Positions 49,455 through 59,259 of a stretch of 64,000 bases of DNA are shown piece by piece. Position 1 is the first letter of the stretch; every line of letters starts with the position of its first letter. A model generated the notes under the pieces. The model did no database searches. It was not told the DNA's origin and saw nothing but the letters and a program-made list of their open reading frames with translations. The translations under genes and the position numbers were made by a program. The DNA is from Chiridota heheva (taxonomy: Eukaryota > Echinodermata > Holothuroidea > Apodida > Chiridotidae), in assembly GCA_020152595.1 (NCBI GenBank), contig JAIGNY010001483.1, positions 86,001 to 150,000 on the forward strand, in the 5' to 3' direction.

Positions 49455-50534
49455 ATGAGGATATTCGAACACACTTTTTGTACATGTGATGGTAATGAAA
49501 ACCTTGATGCGAATTTGAAAATCAATCCAAATCATTTCTTATGAAGAAATGCTTGAACGACACAACTTTTAAAATTGTACCTGTGTTATTTGACATAAGT
49601 CTCCCTCACTTTTCAACCCAGGTCTTCAAATCAGATAAATATGTTTCCTTGATAATCCAATTCTTGTGTTTTTCATATCGATATCAGAAACATCAAATTT
49701 TGATTGATAGCCTAGTATAAGAAAATATAATATTTACAAAAATACCCATGTGTAACTGATACTTGAAATAAAACCAGCTAGAATGGCTTCAATTAATGAG
49801 ATAACATGGACAGAGATTTGTTAGATACCACTGTTCAGTGGTAAGCAAATATAAATCAATATCTATCAAATGATAAAGCAATATCGGAAATTTCTCATTC
49901 AGATGAATCGTCTGAACATTTGTTACACACAAGGCACAATACTCATTTTCTAACAAATTATATGCAGTTGATTTATTTTGATTAAAAAGGGAGGCTCGAC
50001 TTAGTAGAATACGGTAGAAATGGGGGATACTATATTTTGACGTCACTTCCGGTTGTGGACGCAAGATCCGATCCTCTGTCTGTTTGTACCACACAGTACA
50101 GCCAGACACTAGCATGTACGTTGTGTGTGCAGAATTACATACACAGCGCATTACGTTACTGTGACGAGAAACTTATTTGTTTTTTTCAATGCTTTTTTGT
50201 CAGAAATCGAAAGTGAAATTTTAGTAAAATAATACTACAAAGATAGTCACCAAATAAAAATTACTGAGAAAAAAGAAGAAGAAGAAGATGAAAGCAAAAA
50301 GTCAAAATAAACGATTCTACCGGGGCTCAAACTCACGACATGATTTGAAGGAAAAAAACGCTACTTGCGATCGCCGCACGCACCTGGGCTATCCCGTGTG
50401 GTGACCTTCAAAGCGTTTTTATATAACTATATACCTTGCAATACGAGACAACGAATCGCGCAGCAAAATTTCAATCAATCAAAAAAATTTGAAAGGAATT
50501 TTTAATATTGTTCACATATAACGATATCGCCTCT
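49455..50534. mobile_element. Possible TTAA-flanked element
   Basis: TTAA at 49451-49454 is followed by ATGAGGATATTCG; TTAA at 50535-50538 is preceded by CGATATCGCCTCT, whose complement is AGAGGCGATATCG. The inverted match is short and imperfect. A stretch with ACGTCACTTCCGG at about 50.04 kb lies inside. The call rests only on the ends and may be coincidence. Confidence 0.25.
50300..50410 (-). repeat. Possible tRNA-derived SINE head
   Basis: On the minus strand the stretch reads GGATAGCCCAGGTGCGTGCG (box A-like TAGCCCAGGTG), then GATCGCAAGTAGCG, then GTGAGTTTGAGCCCCGG (box B-like AGTTTGAGCCC). This is the layout of a tRNA-derived pol III promoter. The middle is expanded by a T-run, so it is not a functional tRNA. 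Limits and tail are unclear. Confidence 0.5.
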
Positions 50535-50555
50535 TTAAAGGATTAATTTAGGGGT

Positions 50556-51090
50556 CAAGCATGTCATCATATATAAAAGAGGACTTCAAAAGAAACGAAA
50601 ATGGTCAAAAAGCATTCAAAAATCTTATTCTGTTAAGGAGATATTCAAGTTTAAGGTTTGGTATCATTTGTGTAGAAACCACTGAAATCAGACTAGTTGT
50701 GATATCATAGCCTCAGATTCCTCAATCTCTATGTATTTTATCATAGTTTGTCTTGCGATTCTGTGGCTTAAAAACCATGGGATATGTCAAAAAATTAGTA
50801 GAACTGAATCTAGGAATGGTAGCTATAATATAACACCTGAAGAAAGTTTGAGGGTAGATAATTTAAATAGTACAAAAATGAAATAAACTCTTTTTAGAAT
50901 ACAAAGACTTTGAGGAATCTGAGGCTATGACGTCACAACTAGTCTGATTTTAGTGGGTTCCACACAAATAATACCAAATTTTAAACTTGAATATCTCCTT
51001 AACGGAATAAAAAAAAATCAATTCTTTCTTCACCATTTTGTTTCTTTTGAGATCCTCTTTGATAGACGATGAACTTGCTTGACCACTGAA
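50556..51090. mobile_element. Foldback MITE family D, copy 3
   Basis: Left arm 50556-50735 and right arm about 50925-51090 are inverted copies of each other: AAAGAGGACTTCAAAAGAAAC against GTTTCTTTTGAGATCCTCTTT, and GAAATCAGACTAGTTGTGAT against ATGACGTCACAACTAGTCTG. The outer end reads GACGATGAACTTGCTTGACC, ending ACTGAACTA. That end is the start of the adjacent 75-bp tandem array. Confidence 0.78.
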
Positions 51091-51893
51091 CTATTCCGTT
51101 ATGTCTTTTAGTTATCATGCACTGGCACACGATAATATAACTGATGAACTTGCTTGACCACTGAACTATTCCTTTATGTCTTTTAGTTATCATGCACTGG
51201 CACACGATAATATAACTGATGAACTTGCTTGACCACTGAACTATTCCGTTATGTCTTTTAGTTATCATGCACTGGCACACGATAATAGAACTGATGAACT
51301 TGCTTGACCACTGAACTATTCCTGTATGTCTTTTGGTTATCATGCACTGGCACACGATAATATAACTGATGAACTTGCTTGACCACTGAACTATTCCGTT
51401 ATGTCTTTTAGTTATCATGCACTGGCACACGATAATATAACTGATGAACTTGCTTGACCACTGAACTATTCCTGTATGTCTTTTAGTTATCATGCACTGG
51501 CACACGATAATAGAACTGATGAACTTGCTTGACCACTGAACTATTCCTGTATGTCTTTTGGTTATCATGCACTGGCACACGATAATATAACTGATGAACT
51601 TGCTTGACCACCGAACTATTCCGTTATGTCTTTTGGTTATCATGCACTGGCACACGATAATATAACTGATGAACTTGCTTGACCACTGAACTATTCCGTT
51701 ATGTCTTTTAGTTATCATGCACTGGCACACGATAATATAACTGATGAACTTGCTTGACCACTGAACTATTCCTGTATGTCTTTTAGTTATCATGCACTGG
51801 CACACGATAATATAACTGATGAACTTGCTTGACCACTGAACTATTCCGTTATGTCTTTTAGTTATCATGCACTGGCACACGATAATATAACTA
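51068..51893. repeat. 75-bp tandem array, 11 copies
   Basis: The unit starts GATGAACTTGCTTGACCACT and includes ATGTCTTTTAGTTATCATGC and GGCACACGATAAT. Spacing between units is exactly 75 bases. Units differ only at a few sites: CCGTTATG, CCTGTATG or CCTTTATG; TTTTAG or TTTTGG; TATAAC or TAGAAC. Since 75 is divisible by three, a minus-strand frame of 25-residue repeats stays open through the array; I treat that frame as a by-product. The first unit begins inside the terminal repeat of the foldback element to its left. Confidence 0.93.
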
Positions 51894-52149
51894 CGACTGT
51901 CTTTGCCAAACTCAAAAAGTATTCTCTCCTCAATCTTACTTCCACAAAGTTGTAAGCTTCATAATGTCAGTCCATTAAATTTGAAAGAAAAACAAGTTAT
52001 GTTGTTTTATTCCTAAAACTCGTCACTTTTTGCACAGAGAGGAATATGAAGAGGATGAATAATACTTTCAGGAAAAAGAAGCAAGACTTGTTAGTTCAAT
52101 TACTAAAGTTAATACACAGATTACCCACAGTATGAAATTGCCTTCCATA

Positions 52150-52876
52150 TTAGAGGAAACAAAAATCATGAAAAGACAAATAATTGCAAATTCCTATAAT
52201 AACATACTGTTTAAAGTCTTCGAAAATCCTGAATTGTTCTAATTTTTATCAGTGGTTGTTTATTCCTTCCCCAATATCTTAATCAAAATGTCTTCTTTTA
52301 CAACAATAACAGCCACTAGAATTTATAATCAGCAGATTAAACATGATAAGACAAAGACTGTAACATAGTTATTCTTCTCATTGACCGTAATGATATTCTT
52401 TCTTTCTATATTCAGAGACTATATTGTGTCATTTGAAAAAAGAATTACTCAATAATTGCGTTTAAAGTAGTGCCATTATTTTGTCCTGTGGTCTAAGTCA
52501 CAAAATCGGTGAAATTGCAGCAGTGGCGTAGCTAGCGATTGGCCCTGCGGACCCATAGGGTATATAGGTATAATGGTATATTTTCTTAAGGGCCCCTTTA
52601 TAGCGCCCGAGCCGGACCCAGTGAGGGTGAGCGGCTGCCCCTCCTGTCCCCCTTTAGTTACGCCACTGATTGGCGGCAGTCTTGGACATCTAAATGTACA
52701 AAAAAGATCGTTTTTCATAGTAGAGGGTCACTTTATGTTACAATTAACATGTTTTTATTAATTACTCCTTAACGTGCAAAAAATGTTGGTGGAACTCTTT
52801 AGTTTATCAATAAGCAAGTTATTCCCACAGATTGATGTAATTTTTGTGTTGCCACAAGAGTTGGACCACGAAAGTG
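52150..52876 (-). repeat. Large inverted repeat, right arm (with a hAT MITE inside)
   Basis: Inverted counterpart of 48196-48745. After subtracting a 148-bp nested MITE the length agrees. The match continues past the MITE on both sides: ACATCTAAATG, ATTACTCCTTAACGTGCAA and TTTTTGTGTTGC are all found inverted in the left arm. This shows the two arms are copies of one ancestral repeat rather than chance similarity. Confidence 0.78.
52521..52668. mobile_element. hAT-type MITE inside the right arm
   Basis: Termini CAGTGGCGTAGCTA and TAGTTACGCCACTG are inverted repeats of the hAT kind. Flanks are ATTGCAG on the left and ATTGGCGG on the right. The empty site in the other arm reads ATTGGCAG (complement of 48.39 kb), so each flank is one mutation away from an 8-bp target duplication, the hAT size. 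148 bases, no coding capacity. Confidence 0.82.
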
Positions 52877-53319
52877 CAGAATAGAGACCTTCGGTCTACA
52901 GTATACAAAAGACTTGCTTTAGAAAGCGATAATTTTTACATGCATCACAATGTTTTTTGTCAGTCTGACTTTCTCCTGAGCTTGTTCATACATTCCATCC
53001 AGCAAGTAGGTGGATACTCCCCCTCCCCCTCGCCTTTAATCCCCCTCTTCCTATTGAGGTTTGGGCGGAACCTGTTTGCAAGGTAAACACCATGAATCCA
53101 AACATTTCCAAGCAAAATAAAAGGAAGAGTCCAAGAACAATGTAATTTTTTCATTCGTACTAGGTTGTTATTTTCTTCCAGAATCTTTATTATATTGTTA
53201 TCGGAAAATAATCATACGAATACAAATTACTTTTCAATGAATCATTCTATATGTAATTTCTGTAATTTCTTGTATGTTTCAGTTAATTTTCATGCAGCAC
53301 GCGTGGTAACAATTTGACA

Positions 53320-53690
53320 AATAGTTTTTACGGATTGATATTCGGCGTTTTAGCTTTTCACAAAGTGTTGTTGATGAGTGGAATGGTTTGCCTGAGTGGG
53401 TGGCTAGCTACAATTCTGTTCAAAATTTCAAAGTAAAGGTCTACAAATTCTTACCAACTCTGGGCGTGTTTTATTCTGCGTTGTTCTTTTATGGTGAAGG
53501 TGGTGGTGTTAATTTAAGCTTTTCATGGGATGGCTAACCATTCTTAGCCCGTCATCTTGTGTTATGTTATATTATTCTATGCTATGCTATGTTATGTTAT
53601 GCTATGCTATGTTATGTTATGCTTTGTTATGTGATGTTATGTTATGTGATGTTATGTTATGTGATGTTATGTTATATTCCGGTATCCGAC
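53320..53690 (+). mobile_element. LINE ORF2 3' end with microsatellite tail
   Basis: The frame FSFSQSVVDEWNGLPEWVAS, continuing to about 53.47 kb, matches the conserved C-terminal phrase of CR1/L2-like LINE ORF2 proteins (FFSxRVVxxWNxLPxxVV, then a SVxxFK motif, here SVQNFKVK). It is followed by about 90 bases of 3' UTR and then a five-base repeat of TATGT/TATGC type to about 53.69 kb. CR1/L2-type LINEs characteristically end in short tandem repeats, so the microsatellite is probably the LINE tail. All upstream ORF2 sequence is missing. Confidence 0.75.
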
Positions 53691-54756
53691 AAGACACATA
53701 TACAACTTATATTGTCGATTTCAATGACCCCATATATTTTGGTCATTCTTGCGAACTCTGTGGCACTTGCTACAAAACGCTTTTCCATGATAATTTCACA
53801 CTAATTACGGTCAGATTTGTATAATTTGCCAGATTTCATTTGTTGAGGCAATCAAGCAATCAGACATCCTGGCTATTTAAAAGTAATTATAAAGATGTTT
53901 GTTGACATATGGTATAGGAATGATATAGCCAGGGGTTATTAACCCAAGATTTAACCGACTAAAAATTTGAGCGAAATAATATACTTTATAAAGAACGTAC
54001 TTTCTAGTATGACTGGAAAGGAGCTTTTGACGATGTCATTTCTATTCATTTCAACATATCAACTAACAAATACTTCATGCATGGTGACAAAAAGACTAAT
54101 ATTATATTTGGTAATGAATCTCAAGCAGTGTTATTACACGTTCCAAACAATCTTATCTCATTTATTTCAATAAGTCTCTCTCGAGGGAAAGATAATAACG
54201 AAACAATCTTAAGAATTGAAAACCACGTCTGCACTAAACACAATATATCATCGTATGAGATGGGAATCATAACGTGATGATTATTTCGCATGTCGTTCAT
54301 TCCCCTTTGGGTAATCGATGGAGGAGATGGAAGCGAAAACGCAAGCACTGCATTAATATAAGATATAAGTTAACACTATGTATTTCTCAATCTGTTTTTA
54401 TCTAACCATCTTCGCAAAATTATACTTTAAAAGTATAACCGTAAAGAAGATCTATTATCAAAGTTCTAATATGGCGAATTAAGGCTATTGCAAATACGTT
54501 TTTCAATTCCATTGTCATTTTGCAATTATACGACTTTGGTTTGGCCAACTAATTAAAGTGTTTCGGCACTCGAAATGCGAATACAATTTCATTTCAGCTG
54601 TGTCAGACTTCCCATTACTGCACATTTAATCCACTTCCTGCCCAATCTTTCAGTTCTACGAGGGAGTTGTTCTGATTCTAAGCAGTCACAAACAACATAA
54701 TAATTGACGTATTCAAGTTTATGCCAGCCCAGGAGTTTGATATTTGCAGTTTGACG

Positions 54757-55343
54757 TATACATGAAAGATTCGCGCCCTTACATAAGCGATGTTCGGTTT
54801 GTCTACATGCTTATCTACCTACTGTGATGTAGTGGTTATCATACCTGTCTACAGACCACGAGGCCCTGGGTTGAAGCCTGAATTGGGTAGACACGCCAGT
54901 GCACCACAACTGGTTATCAAAGGCCGTGGACATTGACTTGGTTGTCGATGTTATGTCTGTCCGTACGTCGTACCTGTGTTCTCGTCCGGGTCGTATTAAG
55001 CGTTTCGTGATAGCATTGTTTCACTGCCCCCACGATTATTATTATAGCATTGTTTCTACCATAACCGATTACGCAGGTGACGACCCCGTTATTGTAATGG
55101 TGTGTTCACTCGTCGTAGTCGTCGTCGTCCACATGCTAAAAATCAAACATCTCAAGGCCACCAAAAAAATTCTCATCACTGCCCCCACACCCCATACATA
55201 CAGTGTACAATTATACATACACTGTACGTAGGTTTATTTGAAAATGGTTTAAGCGGACACAGCGTGTACATTATTTAGGAAATATTTAGTGAGGACGCTG
55301 CGAGTTACAACGTCGTAGATGTAGGGGCAACAATATTGGCATG
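54757..55343 (+). repeat. Dispersed repeat family E, copy 2 (split by a SINE)
   Basis: Left part 54757-54811 and right part 55131-55343 are separated by SINE S1 copy 2. The left part has ATGAAAGATTCGCGCCCTTA, the right part ATCTCAAGGCCACC and AGCGGACACAGCGTGTACAT. Together they restore the family order. Confidence 0.75.
54812..55130 (+). repeat. tRNA-derived SINE, family S1, copy 2, nested in another repeat
   Basis: Nearly the same body as copy 1, with a degraded box B (GGGTTGAAGCC) and an extra stretch of about 50 bases near 55.02-55.07 kb that partly repeats the neighbouring sequence. It ends in a (GTC)n tract. ACATGCT flanks it at 54805-54811 and 55131-55137. The host repeat family E is seen uninterrupted at 8.1 and 57.15 kb. 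Confidence 0.88.
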
Positions 55344-56477
55344 TGAATACTTGCGGAGCTCTACAATTAGGTTGTTTGTTTTAAGTTACTGGCCCGAACT
55401 AATCTTTCTTCTTACACATTTCACTGATTCTTATTTAAGAAATAATCACGTAGTATTATATTTCACATTTGAAAATATATATCGAAGTCATAAGTTTTAT
55501 GTATGAACGTTTGTAATTATTCTCAAATTGGCAAGTTAAGGTATCAAAGAAATTTAAGCTTATGGAAATTTCAATACTAGACTCGCTGTCAAGCCACAAC
55601 TGACAAACAACTCCCGGTATTGTTCATGCAAATATCTAGTCTAAGAATGAAGACAAATTATGACCCAAAAAAGCAAACGAAGCTATCTTTGTCGATAAGT
55701 GATGATTATCTGATACCGCAACAATGCTGTCACAAGCAATCATCAATAAATTGTTATTACAGGAAGTCGTAGATCAGGAATCTTAGGGTCGAGGTAGTCA
55801 CGTACAAACGAAATTAACATGAAAGTAGGTCGCACGCAAATAGCACCTCCATGAAAAACTGATACTTAAAGGTAGCACGTAACTAATTATTTGTCCCATT
55901 GAAACCTATGATAAAAGAGTGACGCTCGCGGTCCTTTTCCCACAAAAACTCGAAAGATTTAGGATATTTCGTACTATATAATATCTTTCAGGTGAGGGTA
56001 ATATCAATAGGAGTTCAGCGGAGATTTTGGCTATTTTTTAGGTGATATGAAAAAGTATTGTGCACATTGCCGAATGACTTAAATTTTGGTATGAATCTAT
56101 GGTAATTTAGCTCCTCGTGAAACTTTTTCTGAGGCAGATATTGTTCAGCTTGCACATGTATATTCGAGTCCTATCCCTTCTCTCCCATTCCCGAACTTTT
56201 CAACCTCTGAGCTTACCGGGCTACCCCATGAAATGGGACCTCTCGAAAATAATTACATTATCCTTTTTTCTGTGGGGTCTCATTTTGGACTGGCGCAGTG
56301 AAACCTAATAAGTTCAGTGCTACCTATATTAAAAACTCAAACACAAAAGATGTGGTTGTTTTTGCCACTGAGTATTTTCCTGGTGCCCAGATAACCTTTG
56401 TTTTAGCAAATAGAGGAACACAGTTTACGACCATTTTAACTTTATTCATGCATAGCGTACAATTAATTGATTGGTCT

Positions 56478-56845
56478 AGTGGGAAAACAAGTTATATGAA
56501 AGAGGATTTTAATATAGAAACAAAATGTTGAGAACACTATCTGCATAAGTCTTATTCCGTTAATGAGATATTCAAGTTCAAGTTCTGTAATATGTGTACA
56601 AAAGTGACTGGTACACAAACTTTAGTTTACTATGGAAGGTTGGCACTCTCATCCTCAGTTTCTTCAAATTTGTTTAAGCATTTTACTTTCTTCAGATGGT
56701 AAATTATAATAACCCTTACTTAGATTATGTTTGACTTCTAGTCTGATTTTAGTCGATATTACACAAATGATGCAGAACTTCAAACTTGTATCTCCTTAAG
56801 GAATAAGAGTTCCAATGGTGTCTTTACTGCTATTGTTTGACCACT
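56478..56845 (+). mobile_element. Foldback MITE family D, copy 4
   Basis: Begins TTATATGAAAGAGGATTTTAA and ends TGTTTGACCACTAAACTAG. Interior phrases TATTCCGTTAATGAGATATTC, TACTATGGAAGGTTGGCAC and AGTCTGATTTTAGTCGATAT match copies 1 and 3. It is shorter because interior sequence is missing. Confidence 0.65.
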
Positions 56846-57141
56846 AAACTAGTCATTAAAGAACATATGAGAATGAACTACTTTGGTTTCGCGTCCCGAT
56901 GACAATTTTGAATAAAAATTACGATCTAATGTAAAGGGGCACTTTCATGATCATTCTTTTGTATTTCTTTGAAAAAATGACTTAATAAATAAATAATTTC
57001 GCTTATAATTATTGACTGAGTTTGAAGCTAACCGTATAATTTGCATGTGCATAAGTTACCTACGTACCAAATGTGTTTTTCTAAGGGATGAAAACACACA
57101 CAATATTGCGAAATGTTATTCATGTATATTCACACTTAAAG

Positions 57142-57455
57142 TACATGAAAGATTCACGCCCTTACATCAGTGATGTTCCGTTTCTCCACATGTTAGAAAA
57201 TCAAACATCTTAAGGCCAATCGAAAATTTCTCAGATATAAAATAATAATAATAATAATAAATATCTATGAAAAATGTACGCATCACTGACCTCACACTCC
57301 ATGCATACACTGTGCAATTAAATACACACTTGTACGTACGGGGTTTATTTTAGGAATGGTTTAAGCGGACACATTGTGTACATTATTTTTAAAAACTGAG
57401 TGAAGGCGTTGCGAGTAGCAATGTCGTAGATGTCAGGGCCTAATATTGGCATGGT
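57142..57455 (+). repeat. Dispersed repeat family E, copy 3
   Basis: Phrases ATGAAAGATTCACGCCCTTA, CTCCACATGTTAGAAAATCA, AATGTACGCATCACTGAC and AAGCGGACACATTGTGTACA follow the family order. An (AAT)n insertion at about 57.24-57.26 kb interrupts it. Empty relative to the SINE in copy 2. Confidence 0.72.
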
Positions 57456-57465
57456 CCCAGCCGTT

Positions 57466-58425
57466 CGTACTTAATTATCTTAAAGCTTTAAATAGCTTAA
57501 ATAGTTTCTTGTAGAGATAACAAATAAACGCTTTTTTGTTCGTTTAATGGTCTTCAATTATTCAATTTACACTCCTGATCACAGGAATATTACCTTCACC
57601 ATTGTAATGCAATTACATAAAATATGTAACAACACCATTATAAATTGCTGGCATGTTGAAAATAAAAGAACTTGTAAAAAATCATTTTAACACATGTTAG
57701 TCATAAAATATGTATCGAGTATCGAGACCATTATTAATCGTCATACACGTAAATAACGTTTTTAGCACAAAACAGAAAAGTCACTTCGATTTCCGGCACT
57801 TCTTGAACCTTGCATTGATGGGCAAAATGCCCGTGCGGTGCGAGCAAGGGCGACTAATCCGTTGCCCCATCTTGCATGTGTCATTGCTAAATAGATGTGG
57901 GAGTCGTAAACCAAACATACTCTAGCTCCTAACATTTTACCTGTCTGCAGTCGTGTAAATTTAATTATCTAAGGGCTTTAAACTTGAATAGCTTATTGTA
58001 TCAACATTCTTTCTGCTCCAGTGTGCTTATTTAGGTATCCACTAGCTGTCCTCAATCATATAATATACATTTTTGACTATAAGAATATTACTTTTACCAA
58101 TGTCATGCAATGGTGAAAATATGTAATTAAAATTACAGAAAATATGTAACAATACCATTGTATACGTTGCTTGAATTTTGAAAATAAAACAAAAACTATT
58201 AAAAAGCCTTTCTTAAAGCGCAATATCGCTACTCAAGAGGTGTTCGGCGTCACATATGTTACTCATAACATGTGAGAAACATTCGGTTAGACACATTAGG
58301 GCACGAATTTACTGAGAATAACACTTATGAAAACTTTTTTAAGGATAAAAAGCATAGCAGATTTTGAAATATCGGAATCTATATTGACATAAATGTAAAT
58401 AGCGTTTTTAACACAAAAAGGAAAG
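57466..58425 (+). repeat. Local direct duplication (two diverged copies of about 330-470 bases)
   Basis: 57466-57790 and 57957-58425 share in order TTAATTATCTWA, AGGAATATTAC / AAGAATATTAC, AAATATGTAACAAYACCATT, TTGAAAATAAAA, TCATAAMATGT and AACGTTTTTAGCACAAAA / GCGTTTTTAACACAAAA. Clearly diverged. The frame 57710-57925 lies in it and is not convincing as a gene. Confidence 0.65.
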
Positions 58426-59218
58426 TCTAGGAATGGCGCTTCTGCCCCGTGCAATTTATAGTGCAGGTTATTGTGTAGTTTTATGTTTAGTTTTGCTACA
58501 TTCTTGAAATCAATGTTTTTTGGCATCCGTATACCTTAAGCTATAAAAATGGGGTTGGTTTCATATTTTCGAGAATTTTTGTGGCAGTCATTTTGAATTT
58601 CAAAATGGACAACACAATTATTGCTATTTTCTAAGTGACAAATCAAATGAAGTAATAGCCTTAACTGATCATTTCTGAGCTTCTTCATTTGCATTACACC
58701 ATATAAGTACCTTTCAAGTAGATATTGATACCTCATGAGACCTCATTAGCCATAGTGAACTTAAAAATGGCTCATTATGCTTGAATTTCCAAATGGCTAC
58801 CATTTGAGGGACAAGTATTGCTTCTTTATAACTATCAGAGCATACAAAATGTTGCGTTGGTAACCAAAACTCAACATTTCTTTATATTAGCTCACTACAA
58901 ACACAGTTGCCTTGTCATCTATATCAATCAAAAGCCGCATTAATTTTTATTCAATAGCAAACAACTGATATAAACGTTATCGAGGTGTCCCGCTAAAGAT
59001 CAGTAATTGGCATGAATCTCCATTGCGTATACATTGCAAAACAAGTTTATATTGATTGTTCACCCCAGTGTCAATATGTAGTCATTTTGGTTGAGTATAT
59101 GGACAATTACATCGATTCTACCGATATGAGGAATCTTATGTCACTGGTTGGCCAATTGATGACAAAAATGGCATTGGTAGACAGTAAACCCTAAAATTAA
59201 GGTGGCGCCACAAAAAAA

Positions 59219-59259
<41 letters not shown>

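Noticed and set aside
49789-50151. 120-residue minus-strand frame
   Set aside because: No recognised domain; composition is not coding-like and it overlaps repeat-derived DNA.
50999-51880. 293-residue minus-strand frame made of 25-residue repeats
   Set aside because: It is the translation of the 75-bp tandem array, open only because 75 is a multiple of three. No domain, and the start and end lie in MITE and array sequence.
56298-56531. Frame with a phrase NRGTQFTT that faintly recalls an integrase motif
   Set aside because: One short phrase, no other catalytic context and no element ends; most likely coincidence.
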